Assembly (NCBI GenBank): GCA_031763025.1
Contig: JASSKH010000006.1
Coordinates: 896,380 to 960,379, forward strand
Length of the DNA stretch: 64,000 nucleotides
Direction: 5' to 3'
From: Macrocystis pyrifera
Lineage: Eukaryota; Sar; Phaeophyceae; Laminariales; Laminariaceae
Below the pieces are notes generated by a model. That model saw only the letters and a program-made list of their open reading frames with translations. It had not been told where the DNA came from and searched no databases. The translations under genes were made by a program, and so were the position numbers. Below, one piece after another: positions 24,601-34,272 of this stretch (positions within the stretch are counted from its first letter, which is position 1; each line of letters begins with the position of its first letter).

Positions 24601-26684
24601 TTAACATCCCTCAAATTTGCCGGCTGTAGTTTCCTGTGAGGAGCTGTCCGCATGTGAAGTGGAAACGTGGAGTCGGGGGTTGTTTTGGGTCTCGGTTTGT
24701 GCACCCCAAAAGTTCGGATAATGTCAACCCCTGCAGCGAGATGCAGGCCTCCGTGGAGAACTTGCGGGAAAGCAATCTCGAGAGAAACACAGTCTTCTGT
24801 GATGAAACGTTTTCGAGTCAACAAGCAGTTGCTCTCCCGTGACCAAGAACCAGCCGAAGCTCTAAACGCAGCGGGTTAAAAAAAAAAAAACGTTTTTTTT
24901 TTTCTTCTGTTCCGGAAAAAAACACTTGAGAGATTAGAGTCGCCGAAAACACGGGGACCAGGTGGCTTTTGGACTCCAGCGTGGCCTTGAGTATAGCGTG
25001 AGTGTATGCAAAAATTGACCGGAGTCGTCAAGGTAAGAGAACGGCGAATTATTCCGTAAATAAAACTAAACCCGATTATAAGGGTACGGTATGTCCACGC
25101 CCTATTACAAGGTTTCGTTGTTTATATTACATTGACTAATAGTGAGGGCCGTCATTTCCGAAGAGTGTTTTATCTCGCAGAAACAGCAGTAGTAGTAGTA
25201 CTTCGTGAAACTTTGCCCGATTTTCATGTTTCCTTTTTTCTCGACTGATGTTTCCGTTTCCCGATTTTCTGGTTAGTGGTCTCATAAGAAGGGCAGAGCT
25301 CTGTTAATAGGCGTTCCTGCCTTCTTGTTATTGTACTGCTACGCTGAAACCTGAACAGGGCTCAGAATTCCATCTATTCGGTCCCCACGACGCCCCCCGA
25401 TGTGGCATAGTGGATAGACCTTGACACTCATGAATTTTATCGCCAAGCACGGCCGGCCATGATTTGGAGGGCAGCCCAGGCGATTTGTTTTTTTTCGTGA
25501 AACAAAAAAAGGTTACGCAGATATTGTCATCGTGGGTTCGCAAAACATCGACGCGACTCGACGAGGGAAGAAAACCCTGATTTTGGGGGCAGGCCCCGGA
25601 TTTGAGTTATTGCTGGGACGGGCGCTGGAGTGCAGGGCGAGACTAATAGATGGGATGGAGCAAAATTAGAACGATATTTAAAAGGGGTTGAGGCCACGGA
25701 GAGTTTTGTCCGCCGCCCATCCCCGCTTTTTCGGGGGTCTCTACGTAGTCTCTTTCTATTTTTCACTGGATGGGATGGGCTCATTGCAAAAGGCGTCCAA
25801 GCTACAAACTGAGTCTCGACCTCAAGTTATCTTGACAGCGGGAGACAAGTGAAAACAGACCAAGGGCAATTACAGTTTGCGGTGATAAAGTTGGTATCAA
25901 AAATGAGAAGAATTCTGTGGCATCCACCCAGATTTGAAACTAAACACAATCGTCGATGTACTGTAGTAAGTAGTAGCATAAGCGGCTACGGTGGTGTCCC
26001 TTCGGCCTCCCCCCCCTGCTTCCTTTGCTTAAGTTGCATCTCGTTCAGTTTTGCTCCGTCGGCTCACCGGGCTGCTTGCTGAACAGCAGACTCTCGGACG
26101 AAGAAAAGCGCAGACTGCAGACACGCCCGCGTCTCGTATGGCCTATTAAACATTGCACTAAGCACTTCCTGCTCGCCTCGTGCTTCTACGCATGCAAGCA
26201 TGCATGTCGATAGCGATTCCCGCTTCCGCTCACCTGTCGGTCAAGCACGGTGTCAGGCTGCTCGAAAAAACCATTTTGTGCTCGCATGATCGGCCAAGGC
26301 AACCATGGCCAGACCGGGGTGGATTTTAAAGATGGCTGCACCGCCGTTGGCCTCCTTGCACGACTTGAAGTACACGCCGCGTGCCTCGGCGAACTCCCCG
26401 ATCTCAGAGAGGGGCTTCATTGAGTACCACCCGTAGTGGTTGCCCTGAGGTTCGAGGATAGGTCCGGTGGAGGAGGCCGCCATCTTAGTTCCCGTCGAGA
26501 AGTCGTGCGAGGCCTTCTGGGCTGATGAAGCGGCTGTAGAGCCGAGGGAGCGAGGCAGAGCGGAAGACGACGTGGCCAGAACAAACGCGCTGCGATGTAT
26601 CGATGCTGTTGAAGGGGGCCAGAAGCATGCAGTGAAGTTCAGGGCTGAGATCAACACAACACTGAAAAGGAGCCGGGCGTGCAT
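12510..26684 (-). CDS. CYP74-clan cytochrome P450 (fatty-acid hydroperoxide-metabolising type), ten exons
   Basis: Exons, in coding order: 26684-26234, 20685-20487, 18695-18545, 17184-17010, 16251-16102, 15474-15370, 14871-14821, 14363-14238, 13079-12961, 12627-12510. All phases agree, giving about 547 residues, close to plant CYP74 length. All introns are GT-AG except intron 5 (GC-AG). Signatures: an I-helix region resembling CYP74 (RAFMFSTGFQSS), K helix WEILRMFPAPP (ExxR), then LAKMDVIV and KAGDILFCDQ, meander FNPRRFVGNQG, heme loop MPWGCVAHAVG with the Cys ligand, and a short C-terminus. CYP74 enzymes rearrange fatty-acid hydroperoxides without O2 or a reductase, giving aldehydes, allene oxides or epoxyalcohols; which product forms here cannot be read from sequence. 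Exon 1 needs removal of one base in a T6 run (26265-26270), so this is either an assembly error or a broken allele. CYP74-clan membership is inferred from motif layout, not an alignment. Confidence 0.85.
12961..13079 (-). CDS. P450 exon 9: heme-binding Cys loop
   Basis: The acceptor is TGTGCAG. It encodes VFAFAYADSTDVTAKDGMPW and GCVAHAVGVIDSLLKAFYG. The Cys of WGC is the expected heme thiolate ligand. The extra residues before it match the long CYP74-type heme loop, which lacks the FxxGxxxCxG form of ordinary P450s. It ends CG|GTAAGA in phase 2. Confidence 0.88.
13165..13716. repeat. Dispersed repeat R1, copy 2, within P450 intron 8
   Basis: Same family as 2017-2583, with the same order of conserved blocks and the same poly-G borders on both sides. 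It lies in the intron between exons 8 and 9. No coding capacity is recognised. Confidence 0.7.
14238..14363 (-). CDS. P450 exon 8: meander
   Basis: The acceptor is GCGCAG before ATAAAG. It encodes IKAGDILFCDQALGQIDELK and FGPDAQGFNPRRFVGNQGLK. The FxPxRFVGxxG block is the P450 meander as found in CYP74. The donor is GAT|GTGAGT in phase 0. Confidence 0.92.
14821..14871 (-). CDS. P450 exon 7: beta-1 strand microexon
   Basis: A 51-nt exon encodes LAKMDVIVPTSNGDRYQ between CACGTAG and CAG|GTGCGC. It corresponds to the CYP74 segment AKxDxVIESHDAxFxV. It is too short to be found as an open frame by itself. Confidence 0.85.
15370..15474 (-). CDS. P450 exon 6: K helix with ExxR
   Basis: The acceptor is AATGCAG. 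It encodes DLTMAAVSDVSRFPLLDS and HWEILRMFPAPPFTCK. The E and R of EILR are the invariant K-helix pair, and PAPP is the proline-rich turn after it. It ends AAG|GTGAGC in phase 0. Confidence 0.92.
16102..16251 (-). CDS. P450 exon 5: I-helix region, followed by a GC-AG intron
   Basis: The acceptor is CCCCCAG before GTGCCCATC. It encodes VPIPDLDRAFMFSTGFQSS, aligned by position with the CYP74 I-helix central segment, and NPDFLKDLQDELDGQ. No GT donor fits, while CAG|GCAAGC matches the GC-type donor consensus in the required phase 0. Confidence 0.85.
16270..16378. repeat. MITE family M, copy 1
   Basis: About 109 bp with terminal inverted repeats: TATTGCGGGGGATCATGGTA at one end and the complement of TATTACGGAGGATCATAGTA at the other. 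It lies at the acceptor side of P450 intron 4, 19 bp from exon 5. Other copies are at 20217, 24248, 27051 and 42838. Confidence 0.8.
16402..16428. repeat. Poly-G homopolymer tract
   Basis: A run of about 19 G. Similar long G runs occur at 1780, 2575, 2760-2794, 13707 and 36203, several of them next to repeat borders. Confidence 0.8.
17010..17184 (-). CDS. P450 exon 4
   Basis: The acceptor is GGGCCAG. It encodes LLGPEVDTPVANFVLQALLK and SSKAWPRFMEVLEQSK, the helical region before the I helix. It ends AAG|GTATTT in phase 0. Confidence 0.87.
18545..18695 (-). CDS. P450 exon 3
   Basis: The acceptor is ACACCAG and the exon starts GCCTGGGAG in phase 1. It encodes GLGEYPTVYDTFLRQSHAII and PPFKDFVTVNPADLSL, ending at CCT|GTGAGT in phase 2. 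The frame is open upstream, but the (GA)n-rich sequence there is intron. Confidence 0.85.
18825..18920. repeat. GA-rich microsatellite in P450 intron 2
   Basis: Purine-rich GAGA and GAGGTA repeats. The Leu/Ser-rich frames on the minus strand here are translations of this simple sequence, not protein genes. Confidence 0.75.
20217..20331. repeat. MITE family M, copy 2
   Basis: GAGGACCATACATGGAAAGT opens it and GGTCCTATTTACTATGGTCT closes it as an imperfect inverted repeat. It lies in P450 intron 1, about 155 bp downstream of exon 2 in genomic order reversed (below the exon it is in intron 2). Confidence 0.72.
20487..20685 (-). CDS. P450 exon 2: B-C helix region
   Basis: A TTTTTTTCAG acceptor precedes GATGGAGCG. 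The exon encodes DGAYFGPLKCSKDYIG and HPELRAFMIEVLRER, where CYP74 members have HxxLKxLLFxLL. It ends in phase 1 at CAAG|GTGTGT, matching exon 3. Confidence 0.88.
23626..23912. repeat. Dispersed repeat R2, copy 2, with interstitial telomere-like tract
   Basis: Same family as 10205-10440. This copy has CCCTAACCCTAACCCTAACC near 23702, the TTAGGG-type telomere repeat read on the C-rich strand, followed by degenerate units. It lies inside P450 intron 1, so it is not a chromosome end. Confidence 0.75.
24248..24352. repeat. MITE family M, copy 3
   Basis: TTTACGGGGGACCGCAGTGA at the left and GGTCCTATTTCCTATGCCCC plus GTATTA at the right form an imperfect inverted repeat around a core with TTTACCTATTTTTACTAACA. 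It lies in P450 intron 1. Confidence 0.75.
26234..26684 (-). CDS. P450 exon 1: targeting peptide and N-terminal domain
   Basis: It starts MHARLLFSVVLISALNF, a hydrophobic signal-like segment of about 17 residues, then TACFWPPS and a Ser/Ala-rich stretch. This would fit a bipartite plastid-targeting leader, although the usual ASAFAP site is not clear-cut. From GNHYGWYSMKPL onward it resembles the mature P450 N-terminus. The frame ends early at WFFRAA-stop, but shifting one base in the T6 run gives WFFEQPDTVLDRQ, directly followed by a CAG|GTGAGC donor in phase 0. Confidence 0.8.
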
Positions 26685-27050
26685 GTTGGGGGGACAACAA
26701 CAACCTCGAAGCGTTTGGAGAAGTTGCGACTGGATGACCTTGGTACGAATGCGTCCGCTTTTCCTAGGACATACGTATACGTACTATGTACGAGGTATGT
26801 ATCCTCAGAATTTCATACACACCCGTAACATGTACGAGTGCATACGTACGGTACAGGTTTTGGGATGGTTCGCTGTTTTGTCGTATTTATCGCGGTCTGC
26901 AACCTTCAAAGAACCGGGCTAGACCTTCCAGAGCGATCCTAACGTCTGCAAATTTTGAGTCCGGTTTGAGGCCAGGCATTGTTGTTGTTGGTGTTGTTAC
27001 ACATTAACTCTCAAACGAAGGAGTCCGTGGTCGCACAAAGGTGTGGGAAC

Positions 27051-27164
27051 CCTATTACGGGGGACCATAGTAAATAAGACCAAATAATGTTAGTCAAAAT
27101 AGGTAAATATATAGGTTTTTACGAATACCGTAGGTCCTATTAACTATGGACCGCCCGTAATAGG
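27051..27164. repeat. MITE family M, copy 4
   Basis: This copy has the longest inverted repeats: CCTATTACGGGGGACCATAG at the left and GACCGCCCGTAATAGG at the right, about 30 bp each with few mismatches. It lies 367 bp upstream of the P450 start codon, so it could influence that promoter. Confidence 0.8.
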
Positions 27165-28361
27165 AAGATCCGCAAAACCGAAAATAAATCGAAATTGGGC
27201 TGCCTACGTAAACACACACGAGACAAAGAAGGGGCGCACGAGATGAAATGAATGTGCAACAAACCGAACAAACATGGCCGCGGGTATATCCTCTCAACTA
27301 CAACATGGCCGCGGGTGTATCCTCTCAACTACAAGGTAGAGTTCCCCCCGCTCCCATCACTAACCAACTCGTAGCTGCTGACTACTGCGGCTACCTCTGT
27401 CCGGTGTGCTGCCTGCACCGTACGAAACGCACGGTATTAAGAGTCGTGAACACAGAAAGGAAAAAAAAAACGCCTGCTGTCTAGTGTGCTGTCAGAGTGA
27501 TGTCTCGCGGACATACATGCAGTGAAGAAGGAGCATTCGAACCTAAGACCACGGCACGAGTATCAACTTTCGCCATCGTTTCCCGGGCTGTCTGACAGAA
27601 ACAGTGCAGCACAGCTATGACACCACGTCCCAGATTATTGCGGGGTCATTCCCCAAGAAGGGCATGTAGATTGTCGGGGGTGTGAGTTGGTTCTACGCGC
27701 CCGTGCATTGGTCCTACCAGGAAGTGCCCTCTAGCCCCGATACAAGGCAGTACACGCTCCGTTTACCGCCTAAACATCCTCGCTAACACATTGCAATACA
27801 AGGTGGCTCCGCCGGCAGGCTAGCCAATGCTACCGACAAAGACTAGACCCCCACAGAGGAGCGCCAGCCGAAGAGGGTGATGTTTGGGGAGGTGGTCGGG
27901 AGTAAGGGCTAGTCTGGAGGACAGGAGGAGTGGGACTGGATGACGTACCTTGAGAAGGACCTCAAGGATATTGACATCAGGCTCTCAGGGTAGCGCGAGG
28001 CAGCACAGAAAGCCGACAGATGGTTCCGACGGGTCGAGGAACGGGCGGTTGTCTTCATGAGGATATTGCACAAGGATGAGAAGGAGGCATCGGCAGAACG
28101 GTACAGGATAGCCGCAGCCGCAACTATAACCGCCGACGCAAATGCACGTGCGCAGAATGGCAGGGGGGAAAGGGGGGCGAGGGGAGTGGTGGGGAGCGAG
28201 GGGGGGGAGGCGGCCTGGCCAACAAACTGACACGTGGGTACCGCCATCTTGGCCATGATGCGCTCCTTTCCTTAGGACCCAAGCAACTAGCATGGTGCCA
28301 CCCAGTCTGCAGTCTGTATGAACCAGTGCCTGTCTTTCGTATTATCTGCTCCCCCGGCCTC
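27165..28361. other. Spacer between P450 upstream MITE and element F
   Basis: No coding or RNA gene recognised. A direct duplication of ACATGGCCGCGGGT(A/G)TATCC lies near 27273 and 27305. Confidence 0.45.
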
Positions 28362-28366
28362 CTTTT
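28362..28366. other. Target-site duplication CTTTT, left of element F
   Basis: CTTTT directly precedes the left LTR of F and recurs at 41930-41934 directly after the right LTR. Five base pairs is the usual size for copia integrases. Confidence 0.7.
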
Positions 28367-29038
28367 CCTCGGGGAAAAGCGTCTCAACCTCAGTGGATGT
28401 GTACTGTGTGCTGCGGTCGCTTCGTAGACTGTGTGTTGATACAGCAGTCGACTGCACAGAGGCGACACTTCGAGTGCAGATGCAGCTCAGTATGTATCTC
28501 GGAACGAAGAAACAAAAAAGATGTCATGATTACTGACTGACTCCCGGGTCAAGTTTGATGGTGTAGAAGTGGAGTGAAGACGAAGGGGGCGAGGGCGCGC
28601 TCTGCCCACCTTTCCAATCGAATACGTCTAGAACACTCGAAGACCGGTCTAGAAATGTTCCAGAATCCAAGATACTGTCCTATGGAACCAGCTGCCGTTC
28701 TGGAACGATTCACACCACAAATTCTAGATTTTCTGGAACAATTCCACAAAGTCTGCAACTGTTCTAATAATAGAAGGTTTCTAGAATTTGTTCCAGAAAC
28801 TGCTCTAGAAACTGTTCTAGACACTGTTCTAGAAATCGTCCTACTCACACGGACTACCAGAAGGCCGTATCCACATGATGGGTGTCTACTGGACATAACC
28901 TACAGCGTGCTACGCCATATCTCAAGATATGAAGTACACACAGGCCATTCTTGCTGTGTTGCTGCAAACGAACACAGAGTTGATCACGCGACATGATGCT
29001 ACTGCTGATACTCATGTACATGATGCGTATCCCCGACA
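28367..29038 (-). repeat. Element F, 3' LTR
   Basis: About 672 bp, matching 41274-41929. Read on the minus strand it begins TGTCGGGGATACG and ends CTTTTCCCCGAGG, with short terminal inverted repeats (TGTCGGGG / CCCCGAgg). The middle contains the TTCnnGAA array described separately. Confidence 0.85.
28618..28840. promoter_or_regulatory. TTCnnGAA array in the F 3' LTR, candidate heat-shock elements
   Basis: Clustered TTCTAGAA, TTCCAGAA, TTCTGGAAC and GGAACAATTCC units recur about every 10-12 bp (for example TTTCTAGAATTTGTTCCAGA). The inverted GAA/TTC pairs match the heat-shock factor pentamer logic, although the spacing is not always the perfect two bases. The copy at 41528-41745 has the same array. 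Confidence 0.5.
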
Positions 29039-29443
29039 CGACCCCTCGATCAAGTAACACGGCAAGATATAAAAAAAAACCTTTCACCTATTCTCGAAAG
29101 TGTTGCCCTTAATCCATCTCCCTCAGCTTCGGCGGACGAGCTGCATGTATCGGAGCTATTGATGTTCCCAAACCGAAATGCCTTAGGGAATTATATAATT
29201 CGTTGTTGTTGATAAGTCCGAAGCGTTCCTCCGGGTGCCTGCTCGGGTCACTTCGAGCGACCGCGGCGCGTCTTGCGGTGTCGTCAGCTCGACCCCTGGT
29301 CGGCCTCCTCCCTGGTCGTCTTCCGAGTCGCCGCCTCCCTGGTCGATGTCGGGGTGATCTTCGGCGAAATCGATGTTGCCATGGGCAGCCAATCGCTGCA
29401 GCTCCTCCTTGATCACGTTGTTATGTCGCATACGACGGATTTG

Positions 29444-30532
29444 TTATCGGAGAATATGGTTCTCCGTGTGGTAGTCCATGACGCCGCCGAGGCCGTCGAT
29501 ACCCAGCCCGTCGAAGGTGTCCTCCGTGGTGGACCTTCCTAGGCGAGACGTGAAGCTCAAGACATTCCCCTCGTAGAAGAAGTCGTCGACGGGGACGTTG
29601 AGCGGCATTGAGTGCGACAGTGTCTCGATGAAGGCGACGTTTCTGCTTTCCACCACGTTGCCGGTGGCAGGGACGTAGATCCGGTAGGCCTTGCTGTCTT
29701 GACTGAAGCCGCGCAGTTTCCCCTCGTGCGCGCGGCCGCTGTGAACGGTGGCGTACATGAACCCTTCATCTGACTCGTCGCCATCCGCGTTGAAGGCGAT
29801 CGCGGCTTTTGTGTTGCTCGCCTTCTTCGCCGTGGCAGGATCCTTCTTGTCGCTGACTGAAGAGCAGTGCGTGCACTGCGTACACGCCGTGAAGGCCTTG
29901 CCCATGTCGCCGGATTTCTCCGGCCGCTTCGCTCCTTGCTCATAGCATTCTTCGTCAGAGTGTTTGGTCGTGAAGTGGATCGAACACCACTTGGAGGCTC
30001 CTGCTGGTTTGGGCTTCTGCTTTCTCCCCTTTCCTCTCCTTTGGGGGCAGTTCCTGCGGATGTGTCTGCTCTCGCCGCGTTCGAAGCAGGTTGTTGGTGT
30101 GCTGGTGGCCATCGCGAATCCCTTGCCTGCAATGTCGCCCTTTGGCCCCTTACGAGATTGTTCGTCCAGGAATATGTGCCTCATCGGATCGCGGTACATG
30201 ATCATCTTCACGTCCGTGTACTCGTCGATGAACCCGGTGACGCATATGTCCTTGAAGTAGCGGTCCGAGATGATCTCTCCCATCTTCTCCGCCTTGTGTC
30301 GAGGGAGGTGCTTCTGATTGAAGTAGTCGTCCGGATTCTGTCCTGGTTCTATGGGCGTGTTGACGAGCTCCTCCATGGTGACTCGAATCACTTCGCCTGT
30401 GACCTTGTCGTAGCTGTCGTTCAGTTCCTTGAACGCCGCCTGTCCGTCTCCGGTGATATCGTTTTCGTCATCGTGTTTCTGCACAGAGAGGGCTGCCGGC
30501 AGTTCCTCTATTAGGTAGAGTATGGCGTATAG
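29444..30532 (-). pseudogene. Element F gag (second part) fused to post-integrase remnant
   Basis: Starting at 30532, just inside the TATAG duplication, the frame reads YAILYLIEELPAALS and continues through a copia gag with NDSYDKVTGEVIRVTMEELV and IEPGQNPDDYFNQKHLPRHK. A degenerate zinc knuckle follows (CFERGESRHIRRNC; the second Cys is Arg), then a second Cys/His cluster (WCSIHFTTKHSDEEC), and then the copia linker YRIYVPATGNVVESRNVAFI. The missing middle marks an internal deletion of pol. The apparent N-terminus MAACLDPSYFRLL is read out of the LTR of element E and is not gag. Confidence 0.8.
30528..30532. other. Target-site duplication TATAG, left of element E
   Basis: TATAG directly precedes TGTTGCGG at 30533 and recurs at 40541-40545 directly after CGTAACA. 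Confidence 0.85.
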
Positions 30533-31054
30533 TGTTGCGGCGGAGGGACGTGGGAGCAATCTAAAGTACGACGGGTCAAGGCATGCAGCCACGAGTCGTC
30601 GGGCGCAGAGTAGTGGCGGATCACTCTGTGGGTGTGGGACTTGCGTTTCATATAGCAGACAGTTTCAGTCTGCTGAATGTCAAACGCCTGACCAAGGTGT
30701 ACAACGCATGCCGCGTTGTGGCCAACACCGAGTGTCTTTAGACGCTACCCAGGCACGGAAGAGAGTACGTGCAAAACCTAAAAAGTGGATTAAAGGACTG
30801 AAAACTAAAGGATTAAAGGATTAAAGGCTAAACCGACTGTTCGCTCGCATATACGCATCGTTACGCGTGATAACGGGCATAATCGAGTATCTGCATCGCT
30901 CGCAATCGCAATCGAGGGTTTTGGTCATCGTTTGCTTCGCTCTCGCCTGAGCGAAGCCCTGTAGCCACTGGAACTGCCGAAGGGTCCAACGTACGAACTG
31001 AGGAGGCGAGTCAGGTGAGCGTTGACAGCTCACCCCGGGGAGCTTGCCGAAACA
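30533..31054 (+). repeat. Element E 5' LTR
   Basis: Matches 40008-40540 almost throughout. It contains two units of AAAGGATTA where the 3' LTR has three, plus a GCAATC length difference near 30905. The sequence after it, TGATGAACCCGGAGATCG, would be the primer-binding region, but I cannot match it to a tRNA. Confidence 0.88.
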
Positions 31055-34000
31055 TGATGAACCCGGAGATCGACCCAGGCAGGATCAGGAAGTGGTGATA
31101 GGGTTACGAACACCATGCAGGGCGGAGAGAGCAAGTCACACGAGCACCAGCTGCTCGAGGGCTGGTGTCCGCAAAAGAAAAATGAGGGGTTCGGCGAACT
31201 GATGGAATCTGATGCTGTTCTGTAATGAATGTTTGTTTTGCGAACTTGATGGAATCTGTTAATGCGATTGGTTCGGTAAAGCTTGGGCCTGGCGAACTGG
31301 TGGAATCTGATGAACATTTGTAAGTCGTCGTACGCAGCTGGAAGGCGAAGGTGAGCGCCCGACAGCCACTGTGGCAGTAGACGAGTCGCGGGGTGAGCGC
31401 GTTCTCGGGGGTAGTGCTCAGGGTGACGGTGAGCACTAACGAGCCGGCAAGGAGCTTTTATTATACTACTTGGGCCGTACGACTCACCACATCTAGTGAC
31501 TACCTACAGCTGGTATACTGTTGTGTCGTATAAAATTGAAAACTCACTACGTGGAAAAAAAAACGAAATTAACTTGAAAATTAAGCTCATCGCGGATCGG
31601 TCATAGACGGTGTTTTAGGAGGCTGCACAAGAGGTTGCATATACGGACAGGAAATGTGGTTGAGCAGTACGGACGAAGCCAGACAGACAACTGGTAGCTG
31701 TACTACCTGCGGTGGGCTGCATAGGTACGTTTGTCCTGTCAACAGTAGGGCGGTGCCACCAAACTCATGTAAAGTCCTGGCAAGGCAAACAAAAAGTGTC
31801 TGGGCTGGCCAAGGGAGCAGTCAACTGGTACTGGTCACAGTAGTATCCAAGGCATCGAGCAGTGCTACGAACACTCGTATCTCCAGGCACTGCTGCTGCT
31901 GTTATATTTGTAGTTCTAGTATCAACACTAATAAGGAGTAGGCGGTTTATGTCTGATGATGGGGAAAATCGCAAACTGGCGACCTGCAGTGATATGATCA
32001 CCTTCGGAAAAGGAGTCGTCGTTCGTATTCTGAACGAAAAGATGTGGAAGATCCCGTGAGTAACAACCAATGTAAAAATGTCCATTATTGTATTATTAAT
32101 AGTATTCTACAAACAGTACAAGAAAATGTGTGTTTTCGTCGGGGTGGATACCTACCAGGTACCTGGTATGATTTTACTATTTGGACATTCTGATAATAAT
32201 ATGATTGTACTGTTTAGTATTACTACACCCTCGGGCATATCTTACCAGGTTTCCTCGTACAGCACGTACGGCAATGTGCTACCGCTGTGCCACCGAGATA
32301 GGATTATTAACAGGGACATGAAGTAAGCGAGATACAAAGTGTGGTAAGAGCATAGCCCATGCTGGGATGGCGAATTAGCAGGGCGTGTTTTCAATGCCTA
32401 TGCTGAACAATCTTGAAAGGTCAAAGAGCGAGTGAACACCGCAAGTCTGGCGACCTCAAGAATATATAATGTTAATAGTGCACACCCACGGGCAGCGTAT
32501 GGACGGCGAGTCTGTTTTGTTTGTTTTGCGCTGCCTAGCCCATATCAGTTCCGGCGGGGGGAACACGGTTGACGAAAACAGGGAAGAGACGGCAGACAGG
32601 ATAGCTACTGCTGTTGGTATCAGATCCATTACTAGTGTATAAAAACCTGTCGATGCAACTCGTACCACAAACTGCTGCAGCTGTTGTGCTTCGGTTTGCC
32701 TACTATTTCCTTGGTCTTACTCTGTTTAGCATAGCGCGTGTTGTGACACTGCTGTTTTTTTCTGGTTCTTGTGTCATCTGCCACATCTCCTCGGGGGGCA
32801 CGACACGTGGTATATATTATACCGGGTATGTATTTCTAAACGCGTACGAAATAGAGTCGTTTCATTACGTTGACCTGTTCGGTCTTGACAACCATATTTC
32901 ACCCCTATTCGGATCGCATAACCTTGAATCAACCACACATCTTTGGCGCCGGGACAACGGGGCCTGAATAAGGTATACTCGCTAGCTACACTATACGATA
33001 TAGTCATCAAACTTGCACCTTATTAGGACTGCTGTAGCAGCATGAACTACAGCAGTTTATGCCTACAATTATTCATAAATAGCGGCATATAGTTCTCAAG
33101 TATCGGTATGTATGAAGTACAGCAGTATTCACCTACGAATAAGAAAACCTGCTTCGAGCGCCACACTAAAACCTACAGTAAACACCTAAACGAGTTCCAG
33201 GTATGTGCGGACATATTGCCCTGCTGGACGGACCGTATGAAGATAATATGATAAATTCCATACAGTACTACCACTACGAATTGGGCCAGCCTTCAAACGC
33301 ACCTGTTTTTGTCAATGCGGCGTCATGAGCACACAAAACAAAACAAGGGGGGGGTTGATAGATTGCTTTGTTGAGGTGGGTATGAGGTATACATAATCGC
33401 ATACGTGGGGGTAAATGTTGAATGCTGCAAGGGTAGCGATAGCGATGGACCTGGTAAAAATTGAGTACTGGTATGCAGGAACCTCGAAAACCTAAGAAAA
33501 CAAGGCAGCCCATCAGAAATACAACTGAGTCGCAGGAAGAGTGCTTGGCTGGGTTAGGTGCACCACAGGTTGTGTTGGTAGTTTAAGATTCGATTCGGCC
33601 ACAATACGGCTGATTATCAAGCGAGTATAGTCCTCTACGTGCGTTGCTGTAGTTCGTGGTGGTACACGATTGTTCTGTTGCGTGCCCGTCAAAAACAACC
33701 TTGGTGCATGGAAAATAAGGGAGCGATACAGAAAGGACCACACTCGGTATGCACCCACACAAACTTCCTCACTAGGTATAGACACAGCAGTGATCCACAC
33801 ACTGGCTGTGACTCATGGTATGATCTGAAAACTTTTGTTAGTCCGTGGTTTCTGCTGTGGAGCAGGGATGAACTAAAGCCACACACACTACACAGACCTG
33901 GCACGAACTGACAACGATAATACCACAGCAGCAGCGTACGATCAGCACAACCGTGGCAATATACCGGTATTCTGCACCTGTTGCTTAGGAGTGAGTTGCC

Positions 34001-34272
34001 ATCTTTGCACTTGCTCATGTTATTCACTGCCTGATTTGCACGTATCAACCAGAGGGGTTGCATGCTGGTACGTTTGGTATTCTTGGCACAATAGGAAGCT
34101 TGGGATGTGCATTTCGGCCGTTGTTCGGGTTGCATGACGGATAGTACTCTTGGCCTTCTTGGTATGATAGCATGCCTGAGATATCCGCATAAACGGCTGT
34201 TGTTGGGGTTGTATGACAGTATGCTTGGTACTCTTGGGATGGTAACATGCTGGGGAGTGAGAACTTGTCATC

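Noticed and set aside
25390-25440. TGGCATAGTGG A-box-like sequence on the plus strand
   Set aside because: No B box or cloverleaf follows; may be a SINE relic but not supportable as an RNA gene.
30522-30824. Frames starting MAACLDPSYFRLL (minus) or opening in the same region (plus)
   Set aside because: These residues are read from the LTR of element E and occur identically at both LTRs; they are not the start of gag.
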